Part shown: piece by piece, positions 25,009 through 33,421 of the stretch
Layout: the number at the start of each line of letters is the position of its first letter
How positions within the stretch are numbered: position 1 is the first letter of the stretch
NCBI GenBank assembly: GCA_045807725.1
Contig: JBJMGV010000025.1
Coordinates: 1-64,000, forward strand
From: DATENM01 sp045807725
Lineage (GTDB): Bacteria > Acidobacteriota > Blastocatellia > UBA7656
Direction: 5' to 3'
DNA: 64,000 nt
Notes under the pieces: model-generated
The model's input: the letters and a program-made list of their open reading frames with translations, nothing else
The model's database searches: none
Told to the model about the DNA's origin: nothing
Position numbers and translations under genes: made by a program

Positions 25009-25542
25009 ATGAAGAAGATAGGCGTGAAGAAGATTTTGAAGTGGCTGGGCATCTCGCTGGCCGTTGCCTTCGTAGTAGGTCAATTCATTCGGCCCGCCCG
25101 AACTAACCCGCCCGTAGACGAGACGGCGACGCTGAGCGCCCGCCTGCAAGTGACGCCGGAAGTCGAAGCGATTCTCAACCGCTCGTGCGTCGATTGCCAT
25201 TCGCATAAGACCGTGTGGCCGTGGTACAGCAACGTCGCGCCGATTTCGTGGCTGCTGGTCCGCGATGTCAACGAAGGGCGCAAGCATTGGAACGTATCGA
25301 ACTGGCCGACCGACCCTAAGCGCTCGGCGCGTCGGCTCGAAGAGATGTGCGAACAGGTTGAAAAGAACGAGATGCCGCTGGCGATTTATCTGCCGATGCA
25401 TCCGACCGCGAAGCTCTCGGACGCCGACAAGAAGACGCTCTGCGATTGGGCCAACGGCGAACGTCAGCGGCTCGGTGTGGCGGGCGGTAATGAATCGCGC
25501 GAAGGCGAGCGGCGCGAAGGCGAGCGCGAAGGGTCGCACTGA
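25009..25542 (+). CDS. Haem-binding domain protein (single CXXCH, membrane-anchored)
   Basis: 177 residues from ATG 25009, preceded by GGAGGTGC. One N-terminal membrane segment (WLGISLAVAFVVGQFI). The c-type haem motif CVDCHSHKTVWPWYSNVAPI follows (CVDCH at about residues 61-65), typical of the small Haem_bd (periplasmic cytochrome-like) family. NWPTDPKRSARRLEEMCEQV and ALYLPMHP-like text then match the family. A low-complexity tail (REGERREGEREG) is encoded by a tandem GCGAAGGCGAGCG DNA repeat and looks recently added. Four bases separate it from the gluconokinase gene. Confidence 0.85.
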   Translation: MKKIGVKKILKWLGISLAVAFVVGQFIRPARTNPPVDETATLSARLQVTPEVEAILNRSCVDCHSHKTVWPWYSNVAPISWLLVRDVNEGRKHWNVSNWPTDPKRSARRLEEMCEQVEKNEMPLAIYLPMHPTAKLSDADKKTLCDWANGERQRLGVAGGNESREGERREGEREGSH

Positions 25543-25545
25543 AAC

Positions 25546-26049
25546 ATGACGGCGCGGGCAATCATCCTGATGGGCGTCAGCGGTTCAGGCAAAACGACCA
25601 TCGGCGAGTTGCTGAGTCAGGCGCTCGGCTGGCCGTTTTATGACGCCGACGATTTTCATCCGCCGGCTAACGTTGACCGGATGCGGCAGGGCATCGCGCT
25701 GACGGACGAAGACCGTCAGCCGTGGCTTGCTGCGCTGGCGCGTTTGATTGGTGATGCGTTGAGCGCCGATCAATCTCTCGTGCTGGCCTGCTCGGCGCTT
25801 AAAACAGCTTACCGCGAACGGCTGACGCCGCGCGGCGCGACTGGCGGCGAGGTGCGCTTCGTCTACTTGCGCGTGCCGGTGGATGTGGCGGCGGCGCGGC
25901 TCCGTAACCGTAGCGGCCATTACATGCCGGCGTCGCTCGTGCCCAGCCAGTTCGCTACGCTCGAAGAACCCGCCGACGCGACTGTAATCGATGCCACACA
26001 GTCTCCCGAAGCGATTGTCGCCGACATCCGTCGCAGGCTGTCGCTCTAA
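25546..26049 (+). CDS. gntK: Gluconokinase
   Basis: Phosphorylates gluconate to 6-phosphogluconate. 167 residues, the normal length. P-loop GVSGSGKTTIGELL (residues 10-23), the substrate signature DADDFHPPANVDRMRQGIAL (about 34-53), ACSALKTAYRERL near 84 and the C-terminal PSQFATLEEP. Translated just after the haem protein gene. The last four bases overlap the 3' end of the convergent hydrolase gene. The product would feed the pentose phosphate or Entner-Doudoroff route. Confidence 0.92.
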   Translation: MTARAIILMGVSGSGKTTIGELLSQALGWPFYDADDFHPPANVDRMRQGIALTDEDRQPWLAALARLIGDALSADQSLVLACSALKTAYRERLTPRGATGGEVRFVYLRVPVDVAAARLRNRSGHYMPASLVPSQFATLEEPADATVIDATQSPEAIVADIRRRLSL

Positions 26050-26855
26050 GCCGTCTGCGATGGCAACGGGTGGCGGCGCAAAAAACGGAGCGTCACGTTC
26101 AGCGAGGCTTCGGGCTGATCGGTGAAGTAGATGTGGCTGGCTGCGGGCAGGATGACCAGCTCCGCGCCGACGATGCGTTCGGCAATCAGCCTGCCATTTT
26201 CTGCCGGCACCAGTTCATCCGTTTCGCCGTGAACCACCAGCGTCGGCGCTTTGATCTGCGGCAGCCTATCATCACTCGACCACGACATAAGGGCCATGAC
26301 CTGCGCCATATAGCCTTCCGGCTTCGGCAGCGTCTGCCGGCGCAACGCCAGGTCTTCTTCGATGCGCTCGCGCGGCGTGTGTGCGTCGTAGATGTAAGGA
26401 ACCATCGCGTGTATGACCTCTTCGTCGCTCATCGTCGCGCGGGCGAAGAGAATGCTGATGACCGCAGGCTTGGCCGATACGGCGCGCGGGCCGCCGAAAG
26501 CCGTGCAGCCGAGCGCCAGCGAATGGACGCGCTCTGGGTACTGAAGCGCGAACTCCTGCGCGATCATACCGCCCATCGAAACGCCGAGCACGTGCGCGCG
26601 TTCGAGTCCGGCGGCGCGCATCACGGCTTCGGCGTCCGCCGCCATTCCGGCAATCGAGTAAGGGCCGGGCGGCACATCGCTTCGGCCCACGCCGCGATTA
26701 TCGAAGACGATGACGCGGTAATGCTCGGCCAGCGCCGGCACGACGCGGCCCCACATCTCCAGCGAATAGCCCAGCCCCATAATCATCAACAACGGCTCGC
26801 CGCTGCCACACTCTTCCCAGTAGATGCGCGCCCCATTGGATTCAACGTAAGGCAT
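26046..26855 (-). CDS. Alpha/beta hydrolase
   Basis: 269 residues of the alpha/beta hydrolase fold, closest in style to 3-oxoadipate enol-lactonase and esterase members. Oxyanion region MIMGLGYSLEMWGRV near 24, nucleophile elbow GVSMGGMIAQEF (Ser at about 93), acid in VHGETDELVPAENG and histidine in AASHIYFTDQPEASL. The triad is intact. Substrate unknown. It is convergent with gntK, the stops overlapping. Confidence 0.88.
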   Translation of the reverse strand: MPYVESNGARIYWEECGSGEPLLMIMGLGYSLEMWGRVVPALAEHYRVIVFDNRGVGRSDVPPGPYSIAGMAADAEAVMRAAGLERAHVLGVSMGGMIAQEFALQYPERVHSLALGCTAFGGPRAVSAKPAVISILFARATMSDEEVIHAMVPYIYDAHTPRERIEEDLALRRQTLPKPEGYMAQVMALMSWSSDDRLPQIKAPTLVVHGETDELVPAENGRLIAERIVGAELVILPAASHIYFTDQPEASLNVTLRFLRRHPLPSQTA

Positions 26856-26888
26856 ACGCTTGCTCTCCCTCGTCTCGGTTGACCATAG

Positions 26889-26932
26889 AAAAAGCGCGGG
26901 CGCTGCCGTCCTTGACGGCGCAACGCCCGCGC
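26889..26932 (-). terminator. Intrinsic terminator of the peroxiredoxin gene
   Basis: On the minus strand GCGCGGGCG (26932-26924) pairs with CGCCCGCGC (26902-26894), with an inner GCCGTC/GACGGC stem, followed by TTTTT (26893-26889). This is a strong rho-independent terminator just before the alpha/beta hydrolase gene. Confidence 0.85.
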
Positions 26933-26954
26933 TGAATTTTATTTGTGATGCAGA

Positions 26955-27608
26955 TTACGCATCGGTGCCGCCGGTCTGACCGGGCTGCTTCACCATACGC
27001 AGGTAAGGCTTCAACGTCCGCCAGCCTTCGGGGAACTTCTCTTTTGCCTGTTCGTCGCTGATTGCCGGCGGGATGATGCAATCGCCGCCCTGCTGCCAGT
27101 TGGCCGGCGTCGCGACGCTGTAATTGGCCGTCAGTTGCAGCGAATCAATGACGCGCAGAATCTCCTCGAAGTTGCGGCCCGTGCCCATCGGATAGGTGAG
27201 GGTCAGCTTCACTTTCTTATCCGGGCCGATGACGAAGACCGAGCGCACCGTCGCCGTCTCGCTGGCGTTCGGGTGGATCATATCGTACGCTTCGGCGACC
27301 TTGCGGTCGGGGTCGGCGATGATGGGGAAGTTCAGAGCCGTGCCCTGTGTCTCCTCAATGTCCTTCGCCCACCCTTTGTGCGAATCCACAGGGTCAACGC
27401 TGAGGCCAATCACTTTAACACCGCGTTTATCAAAATCGCCTTTGATGCGCGCGACCTCGCCGAGTTCGGTCGTGCAGACCGGCGTGTAATCTTTCGGGTG
27501 CGAGAAGATCACGGCCCAGTTGTCGCCGATCCATTCGTGAAAATGGATCGGGCCTTCCGTTGTGTCGGCTGAAAAGTCGGGCGCTGTATCGCCTAATCGA
27601 ATAGCCAT
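26955..27608 (-). CDS. 1-Cys peroxiredoxin (Prx6 family)
   Basis: 217 residues from ATG 27608 (AGAAAGGAAG upstream). The peroxidatic cysteine lies in SHPKDYTPVCTTELGEVA (about residues 36-53). The Prx6-type C-terminal extension is present (TANYSVATPANWQQGGDCII, then FPEGWRTLKPYLR). It reduces H2O2 and alkyl or lipid hydroperoxides in the cytoplasm. Monocistronic, ending at a strong terminator. Confidence 0.93.
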   Translation of the reverse strand: MAIRLGDTAPDFSADTTEGPIHFHEWIGDNWAVIFSHPKDYTPVCTTELGEVARIKGDFDKRGVKVIGLSVDPVDSHKGWAKDIEETQGTALNFPIIADPDRKVAEAYDMIHPNASETATVRSVFVIGPDKKVKLTLTYPMGTGRNFEEILRVIDSLQLTANYSVATPANWQQGGDCIIPPAISDEQAKEKFPEGWRTLKPYLRMVKQPGQTGGTDA

Positions 27609-27822
27609 CGTTATGCTTCCTTTCTGATTTCGGAGGTTCATCTCGTGAGAACGGCCCGGACAGGTCGGCGCGATTCGTTCGACCCGTGCCTCACCGGACG
27701 CGCCTCAACTTCACTCGCTAATCATACACGCCCGCGCCGCGCCGTGTCACCCCACAAGCCGGCGGCGCGGCCAACGCGCTACCTGCCCCATTAAAGCCAG
27801 GATTGATGATTGATCAACATTC

Positions 27823-27851
27823 TTGACGAAGGGAACTTTGCTGCATATCAT
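27823..27851 (+). promoter_or_regulatory. Sigma-70 promoter of the Lrp/AsnC gene
   Basis: TTGACG at 27823-27828, a 17-base spacer and TATCAT at 27846-27851 place transcription start near 27858, 17 bases before the ATG. An overlapping palindrome TTGATCAA lies at about 27810-27817. Lrp-type regulators often bind such sites to repress themselves; this is inferred. Confidence 0.65.
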
Positions 27852-27874
27852 TCGTAAATTGAGAGCAAAACCGT

Positions 27875-28342
27875 ATGATCAACGAAACTGACAAGCAAAT
27901 ATTGAAGATTCTTCAGAAGAACTCGCGGACGACCAACGCCGAGATTGCGCGCCAGATTGGTATGGCGCCGTCGGCGATTCTCGAACGCATACGCAAGCTC
28001 GAAGAGCGCGGCATCATCAAAGGCTACGGCGCGCAACTGGCCGGCCACACCATCGGGCGCGGCTTGCTGGCCTTCATCTTCGTGCGCCTCGAAGATATGG
28101 TGGGCGAGGGCAAAGCGGCCAAAGCGATGGCGCGAATGCCTGAAGCGCTCGAAGTCCATCACGTCGCCGGCGAAGACTGTTTTCTGGTCAAGGTGCGCGC
28201 CGCCAGCACCGAAGCGTTAGGCCGCCTGCTGCGTGAGCAGATCGGCACGATTAAGGGCGTGCGCTCGACCCGCACGACCATCGTTTTGCGCACCGAAAAA
28301 GAGACGACGGCGCTGCCATTCGCCGAAGAGGGCGAAGACTAA
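27875..28342 (+). CDS. Lrp/AsnC family transcriptional regulator
   Basis: 155 residues: an N-terminal HTH (INETDKQILKILQKNSRTTN, then EIARQIGMAPSAILERIRKL) and a RAM ligand-binding domain (FIFVRLEDM, EVHHVAGEDCFLVKVRAAST, GVRSTRTTIVLRTEKET). Such proteins sense amino acids as octamers. The downstream gene, 107 bases on in the same direction, is an EamA exporter, a frequent target of Lrp-type control, so it may regulate amino-acid or metabolite export. Confidence 0.92.
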   Translation: MINETDKQILKILQKNSRTTNAEIARQIGMAPSAILERIRKLEERGIIKGYGAQLAGHTIGRGLLAFIFVRLEDMVGEGKAAKAMARMPEALEVHHVAGEDCFLVKVRAASTEALGRLLREQIGTIKGVRSTRTTIVLRTEKETTALPFAEEGED

Positions 28343-28376
28343 AGACGACGCGGCGACGCGGCGACCGATTCGATGA
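28340..28376. repeat. Partial GACGCGGC word array
   Basis: GACGACGCGGCGACGCGGCG follows directly on the regulator stop. It is the same 8-base word as the large arrays at 58148-58269 and 60206-60327, here with only a weak right arm (CCGTCGCGTTGC near 28396). Confidence 0.5.
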
Positions 28377-28449
28377 GCCGCTTTCTCCTTGCTGTTCCGT
28401 CGCGTTGCTTCTGTGCGAAACACGCGGCTTCTAGGTGAAGGGAACGAGC

Positions 28450-29436
28450 ATGATATACACGGGAGCACAGGAACGACCGTCGCGCCTCAAGCTGGTGATG
28501 GCGTTTGCGTCGATCTACGTCATCTGGGGTTCGACCTACCTGGCGATTCGTTACGCGGTCGAAACTCTGCCGCCGCTCTTATTCGCCGGCACACGCTTTA
28601 TGGTCGCTGGCTTAATGCTCTACGGTTGGGCACGGCTGCGCGGCGCGGCTCGTCCGCAGCCGGCGAACTGGCGCACAGCGCTCATCATCGGCGGCTTGCT
28701 GCTGCTCGGCGGTAATGGCGCGGTCGTGCTGGCCGAGCGCACGGTGCCTTCGGGATTGACGGCGTTGTTGATTGCGACCGAGCCGCTGATGATCGTGTTG
28801 TTAGATTGGGCGCGGCGCGGTGGCCTGCGACCGACCGGGCGCGTAGCAATGGGCCTGGCGCTAGGGATGCTCGGTATGTTTATCCTGATCGGTCCCGCCG
28901 GGATGGCCGGCGCGAACGAGATCAACCTGTTCGGCGCGGGACTCCTGATTATGGCGACGATCTCGTGGGCCGCCGGCTCGCTCTACGCCGCGCGGACGCG
29001 CTTGCAGATATCGCCGATTCTCTTCGCCGCAATGCAGATGATTGCCGGCGGCGCGCTGCTGGCCATTGTCGGACTTGCGCGCGGCGAGCTGAATAACTTC
29101 GCGTTTGCCGCTGTGTCGCTGCGTTCGCTGGTGTCGCTCGGCTACTTGATCGTGTTCGGCTCGCTGATCGGCTTCACCTCGTATAGCTGGCTGCTCAGAG
29201 TGACGCCGCCGTCGCTTGCGGCGACCTATGCGTACGTCAATCCGGTAGTCGCCGTGTTGCTCGGCTGGGCCTTTGCCGGCGAAACGCTTAGCCTGCGCAC
29301 GATGATCGCCGCCGCCGTCATTGTCGCCGCTGTAGTCTTGATTACAACTCAGCAATCGCGCGCCGACGTGTCCAAAGGTGAGACGACTATCGCGCCGCGT
29401 TTTGACGAACGCGAGTGTGTGGGAGCCGGTGACTGA
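28450..29436 (+). CDS. EamA/DMT-family metabolite exporter
   Basis: 328 residues from ATG 28450 (GAAGGGAACGAGC upstream). Ten hydrophobic segments in two EamA repeats: the first begins VMAFASIYVIWGSTYLAIRY, the second LLIMATISWAAGSLYAARTR. The end (TYAYVNPVVAVLLGWAFAGE) is characteristic of YedA/RhaT-like inner-membrane exporters. Substrate unknown. It follows the Lrp regulator and is probably controlled by it. Confidence 0.88.
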   Translation: MIYTGAQERPSRLKLVMAFASIYVIWGSTYLAIRYAVETLPPLLFAGTRFMVAGLMLYGWARLRGAARPQPANWRTALIIGGLLLLGGNGAVVLAERTVPSGLTALLIATEPLMIVLLDWARRGGLRPTGRVAMGLALGMLGMFILIGPAGMAGANEINLFGAGLLIMATISWAAGSLYAARTRLQISPILFAAMQMIAGGALLAIVGLARGELNNFAFAAVSLRSLVSLGYLIVFGSLIGFTSYSWLLRVTPPSLAATYAYVNPVVAVLLGWAFAGETLSLRTMIAAAVIVAAVVLITTQQSRADVSKGETTIAPRFDERECVGAGD

Positions 29437-29494
29437 GAACGACGCCCAATCTTCACCTGATTCTTGAAACTCAGACTTACAGGAGGGACGCATA

Positions 29495-30019
29495 ATGGAT
29501 ATTCAATACCCGATAGGCCGATTCAACTGGGATGGCGAAAGCGCGCCCGCGCAACGCGAGCAATTCATCAACGACATCAGCGAGCTGTCGGCGCAATTGC
29601 GCGTGGCGGTGGCAGGGCTGACCGACGAACAACTCGACACGCCATACCGCGACGGCGGCTGGACCGTTCGGCAGGTCGTTCATCACCTGGCCGACAGCCA
29701 CCTCAACAGCTATGCGCGTTTTCGATTGGCGCTGACGGAAGACACGCCGACGATCAAGGCTTACGACGAAGCGCAGTGGGCCGCGCTCGAAGACGCGCGC
29801 CACGCGCCGGTCGAGGTGTCGCTCACGCTGCTCGAATCGCTGCACGACCGCTGGGTGAGATTGCTGCGTTCGTTGCAGCCGGAAGATTTCGCGCGCCGCT
29901 TCAATCATCCTGAGCGCGGCCCCATCTCTCTGGATGCCAACCTCGCGCTCTATTCCTGGCACGGCAAGCATCACACGGCGCACATCAACAACCTGCGCGA
30001 ACGTCAGGGCTGGAAGTAA
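29495..30019 (+). CDS. DinB/YfiT-like putative metal-dependent hydrolase or thiol transferase
   Basis: 174 residues of the DinB four-helix bundle (YfiT type). Metal-binding histidines are expected in VVHHLADSHLNSYARFRLAL (about residues 63-82) and in the C-terminal YSWHGKHHTAHINNLRERQG. RDGGWTVRQVVHHLADSH matches the family closely. Related proteins are bacillithiol S-transferases. The gene ends one base before the convergent aminotransferase gene. RBS AGGAGGG upstream. Confidence 0.88.
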   Translation: MDIQYPIGRFNWDGESAPAQREQFINDISELSAQLRVAVAGLTDEQLDTPYRDGGWTVRQVVHHLADSHLNSYARFRLALTEDTPTIKAYDEAQWAALEDARHAPVEVSLTLLESLHDRWVRLLRSLQPEDFARRFNHPERGPISLDANLALYSWHGKHHTAHINNLRERQGWK

Positions 30020-30020
30020 T

Positions 30021-31274
30021 TCAGCGATCTCTGTTGCGTGCCAGCTCGCGTACGCCGTCAAGTAAACGCTCGACCTCTTCTTCGGTCGTGTAGCAGGCGC
30101 AGCCGGCGCGCAACAAGCCTTCTTCAGCCAGTCCCAAACGTTCAACGACCGTCCAGGCGTAGAAGTCGCCGTTCGAGGCGAAGACGCCGCGCTCAACCAG
30201 ATGCTCGGCGATGGCCAGCGATGAATGGCCTTTGAGCGTGAACGACACGGTCGGCGTGCGCGGCGCGTCGGGCATCGGGCCATAGAGCTTCACGCCTTCG
30301 ATGGCCGCAAGCCCGTTCCATAATTTTGTAAGCAATGCCACACTGCGCCGGTGCAGCGCGGCAAAGACCGTTTGCAGCCGCTCGCGCCGCGTGCCGCCCG
30401 TTGCGAGCGAGGCGATGAAGTCAACCGCCGCCGCCGCGCCGACCATCCCTTCGTGATTCTGCGTGCCGCTCTCTGCGCGCTCGGGCGCGTAATCGGGAGC
30501 CGGGATCAGCTTCGGAAAGTCGATTGATTCGAGCAGCGCACGCTTGCCATAAAGCACGCCGATGTGCGGGCCATAAAACTTGTAAGCCGAGCAGGCCAAA
30601 AAGTCGCAATCCATTGCCCGCACGTCCACGAGTTCGTGCGGCGCGTAATGCACGGCATCGACGAAGATCAGCGCGCCGACCTGCCGCGCCAGCCGCACGG
30701 CGCGTGCGACATCGCTGATCGTGCCGAGCGCATTCGACGCCGCGCCCACCGCGACCAGTTTCGTGCGCGGCGTCACCGACTGCTCGAACTCATCCCAATC
30801 GAGCTGGCCGGTGATCGTGTTCATCTTCACACAGCGAACGGTGACGCCGCGCTCTTTCGCAAGCTGTCGCCAGGGCGCGACGTTGCCGTGGTGATCGAGT
30901 TCAGTGATGACGATCTCGTCGCCGGCGCTGAACTGATAGCCCAGCGCGCGCGACAGGTGAAACGTCAGCGTCGTCATATTCGCGCCGAAGACAATCTCCG
31001 ACGAAGTGGCGTTGAAGAAATCGGCGAGCGCGACGCGCGCGGCTTCGATGAGCGCGTCGGTTTCGACGCTGGTCGGATAGGCCCAGTGCGCGTTGGCATT
31101 GTGGTGGTAGAGGTAATCGCTCATCGCTTCGACGACCGCGTGCGGAACCTGCGTGCCGCCCGGCCCGTCAAAGTAAGCCACCGGGTAGCCGTTATGACGG
31201 CGTTCGAGCGCCGGAAACTGCGCGCGTATCTCTTCGACCGATGCGACGGCGGTCAACTCTTTTGCCTCTGTCAT
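30021..31274 (-). CDS. Cysteine-desulfurase-like class V aminotransferase (VC1184 type)
   Basis: 417 residues of the PLP-dependent class V family related to SufS, of the VC1184-like subgroup. N terminus VEEIRAQFPALERRH, then VAYFDGPGGTQVPHAVVEAM. PLP-region landmarks are ELDHHGNVAPWRQLA, FVDAVHYAPHELVD and the lysine in ACSAYKFYGPHIGVLYG. The usual SufS active-site cysteine loop is replaced by a RAGCACYTTEEE segment, so cysteine desulfuration is not assured. No suf genes are adjacent. Confidence 0.85.
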   Translation of the reverse strand: MTEAKELTAVASVEEIRAQFPALERRHNGYPVAYFDGPGGTQVPHAVVEAMSDYLYHHNANAHWAYPTSVETDALIEAARVALADFFNATSSEIVFGANMTTLTFHLSRALGYQFSAGDEIVITELDHHGNVAPWRQLAKERGVTVRCVKMNTITGQLDWDEFEQSVTPRTKLVAVGAASNALGTISDVARAVRLARQVGALIFVDAVHYAPHELVDVRAMDCDFLACSAYKFYGPHIGVLYGKRALLESIDFPKLIPAPDYAPERAESGTQNHEGMVGAAAAVDFIASLATGGTRRERLQTVFAALHRRSVALLTKLWNGLAAIEGVKLYGPMPDAPRTPTVSFTLKGHSSLAIAEHLVERGVFASNGDFYAWTVVERLGLAEEGLLRAGCACYTTEEEVERLLDGVRELARNRDR

Positions 31275-31392
31275 AATCTCTCTGCGGCCTTTTTCGATTG
31301 AATGTAAAAAGATGAGTGTAGGCGACTGCCGCGCTTACGGGCAAGCCGCGCGACCGAGCGCGCATCCGTCATTCGGCTGATTTCTTCGGGGA

Positions 31393-31433
31393 TGACTTAT
31401 GTCACTGCGCCGATGCGCCGCCGGCCTTACACT
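31393..31433 (+). promoter_or_regulatory. FNR/DNR-like palindrome and -10 box upstream of the iron-sulfur repair gene
   Basis: TGAC-TTAT-GTCA at 31393-31404 is a perfect inverted repeat resembling FNR/CRP-superfamily half-sites. A -10-like TACACT follows at 31428-31433. If transcription starts near 31440, the palindrome is centred at about -41.5, the class II activator position. RIC genes in other bacteria are controlled by NO- or O2-sensing regulators. Confidence 0.5.
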
Positions 31434-31477
31434 CGATAACGTCAGACAACACGATTGGCGCGACTGGAGGAGAGATT

Positions 31478-32188
31478 ATGACTTTTCAAGCGACGAAGAC
31501 CGTCCGTGAGATTGCGGTCGAAATGCCGGCGGCGACGCGGCTGTTTGAAAAACTCGGCATTGATTATTGCTGCGGCGGCGGGCGTCCGCTCACAGAAGCC
31601 TGCGCCTCGGCGGGCCTTGAAATTGATAAAGTAGTCGCTTCGCTCGAACAGATCGGCGCGGCGACACAGGCCGACGCGCGCGACTGGCGCACGGCCAGCC
31701 TGAACGATTTAATCACTCACATCAACGATACGCATCACGTCTTCACGCGCGAAGAACTGGGCCGCATCGAGCCGCTGCTGGCAAAGGTCAGCCGCGTCTA
31801 CGGCGAGCGCCGGCCCGAACTGCCGCGCATCGAAGCGATCTTTCTTGAACTGAAGCGCGAGCTGTTGCCGCACCTGATGAAAGAAGAGCAGGTCTTGTTC
31901 CCTTACGTGCGCCAACTTGAATTGGCCGTCGCGGGTGTGACCACGCGGCCCGCCTCCTGCTTCGGCACGGTGCAGAATCCCGTTCGCCTGATGATGATGG
32001 AGCACGACGCGGCAGGCGATATGCTGCGCCAGTTGCGCGAGTTGAGCAACGACTTCACGCCGCCCGCAGACGCCTGTGTCAGCTATCAAACGCTCTACCG
32101 CGCGCTCGAAGAGCTAGAGCAGGATTTGCACCAGCATATCCATCTAGAGAACAACATCCTCTTCCCGCGCGCCATCGAGGTGGAATAG
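31478..32188 (+). CDS. RIC-family iron-sulfur cluster repair di-iron protein (ScdA/YtfE)
   Basis: 236 residues. An N-terminal ScdA_N (DUF542) domain (VREIAVEMPAATRLFEKLGI, then DYCCGGGRPLTEAC, with CC at about residues 28-29) is followed by a hemerythrin-like domain with di-iron histidines (DTHHVFTREELG, LLPHLMKEEQVLFPYV, MMMEHDAAGDMLRQL, DLHQHIHLENNILFPRAI). It repairs Fe-S clusters damaged by NO or oxidants. RBS GGAGGAGAG upstream. It is consistent with the palindrome 75 bases before the start. Confidence 0.95.
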   Translation: MTFQATKTVREIAVEMPAATRLFEKLGIDYCCGGGRPLTEACASAGLEIDKVVASLEQIGAATQADARDWRTASLNDLITHINDTHHVFTREELGRIEPLLAKVSRVYGERRPELPRIEAIFLELKRELLPHLMKEEQVLFPYVRQLELAVAGVTTRPASCFGTVQNPVRLMMMEHDAAGDMLRQLRELSNDFTPPADACVSYQTLYRALEELEQDLHQHIHLENNILFPRAIEVE

Positions 32189-32278
32189 CGACCGACGCAA
32201 CGGGAAATCTCTCTGGACGTGACGGACGGCGGCGAGGGCATTGATATGGCCCTCGCCTTTCTTTATAAATCTGTGTGC

Positions 32279-33172
32279 ATGACCATCTCGGTTAAATCCT
32301 ACGCCAAGATCAACTGGACGCTCGACGTATTGTTCAAGCGCGAAGACGGCTTTCACGAGCTGCGCACCATCTATCAGACCGTGTCGCTGCACGACACGTT
32401 GCGGTTGACTGAAACGTCGGGCGCGATTGAGATCGGATGTGACGACCCGCGCGTGCCGCTCGACGAGACGAACCTGGCGCACAAAGCGGCGACGCGATTG
32501 CGCGAAGCGGCTGGCACAGACAAAGGAGCGCGCATCTCAATCACCAAGCGCATCCCGGTCGCCGCAGGCTTGGGCGGCGGCTCATCAAACGCGGCGGCGA
32601 CCTTGATGGGCCTTGTGCGTTTGTGGCGTGTGAATCTCGATGACCGGGCGCTGTTCGACATCGCGGCGGGCCTGGGTTCGGACGTGCCCTTGTTCTTGAT
32701 TGGCGGCACGGTCTTAGGCGTAGGGCGCGGCGAAGAAGTCTACCCGCTCGAAGCCGTTCGGTGTGACGAATTGTTGCTTGCGAATGCCGGCTTTGCGGTC
32801 TCTACGGCGACGGCTTATGCCGGGCTTTCGCGGTTGACAAGGCAAGAGGCGCTCCGTATCATACCCTTTACTCTTTTTGCCGCAAAAGCCATCCGTGAGC
32901 TACCGCTTGTGGCTGCGAACGATCTGGAAGAGACCGTTATAGCCGCTCACCCCGAAATTGCGGAAGTCAAACATCGGCTGAAAAGCTGCGGCGCGCGGCA
33001 CGTGTTGATGAGCGGTAGCGGCGGCACGGTTTTTGGGGTCTTTGACAACTCGGAGACGAACGAGCGAGCGCAAGCCGAACTGCGCGCCGCCGGCTACTGG
33101 GCCGCGCGGGCGCGCGCCGTCAGCCGTCAGCAATACCACGAAACACTTTTTGATCAATCGCCGGTGGCCTGA
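32279..33172 (+). CDS. ispE: 4-(cytidine 5'-diphospho)-2-C-methyl-D-erythritol kinase
   Basis: MEP-pathway GHMP kinase making CDP-ME 2-phosphate for isoprenoids. 297 residues from ATG 32279. Landmarks: SYAKINWTLDVLFKREDGFH at the start, the GHMP ATP loop PVAAGLGGGSSNAAAT (about 93-108), GSDVPLFLIGGT near 137, and MSGSGGTVFGVF near the C terminus. First gene of the conserved ispE-tRNA-Gln-prs-rplY-pth series. Confidence 0.95.
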   Translation: MTISVKSYAKINWTLDVLFKREDGFHELRTIYQTVSLHDTLRLTETSGAIEIGCDDPRVPLDETNLAHKAATRLREAAGTDKGARISITKRIPVAAGLGGGSSNAAATLMGLVRLWRVNLDDRALFDIAAGLGSDVPLFLIGGTVLGVGRGEEVYPLEAVRCDELLLANAGFAVSTATAYAGLSRLTRQEALRIIPFTLFAAKAIRELPLVAANDLEETVIAAHPEIAEVKHRLKSCGARHVLMSGSGGTVFGVFDNSETNERAQAELRAAGYWAARARAVSRQQYHETLFDQSPVA

Positions 33173-33237
33173 TTCCTCCTCATCAGGCGCACCCTCGGCG
33201 GCGAGATTCACCTGGACAATCCGTTCAGCTTCAATGC

Positions 33238-33312
<75 letters not shown>

Positions 33313-33320
33313 ATGCCAAT

Positions 33321-33407
33321 GAGAACGATGAATGATGAACGATGAATGAACCGGACGCTCTTTGCCATTCTTCATTCATCATTTATTATTCATCGTTCAT
33401 CATTTGT
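33321..33407. repeat. Heptad-word hairpin 5 (GATGAAT/ATTCATC)
   Basis: GAACGATGAATGATGAACGA, then TGAATGAA at 33322-33350, is inverted at 33369-33407 (TTCTTCATTCATCATTTATT, then ATTCATCGTTCATCATTTG). It lies between the tRNA and prs. A related word is used at 42674-42750. Confidence 0.75.
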
Positions 33408-33421
33408 TTTGTGGAGGGATC

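Noticed and set aside
33362..33421. N-terminal extension of prs (MPFFIHHLLFIVHHLFCGG)
   Set aside because: It is a translation of heptad hairpin 5; the GTG at 33422 has a good ribosome-binding site and gives the family-typical start.
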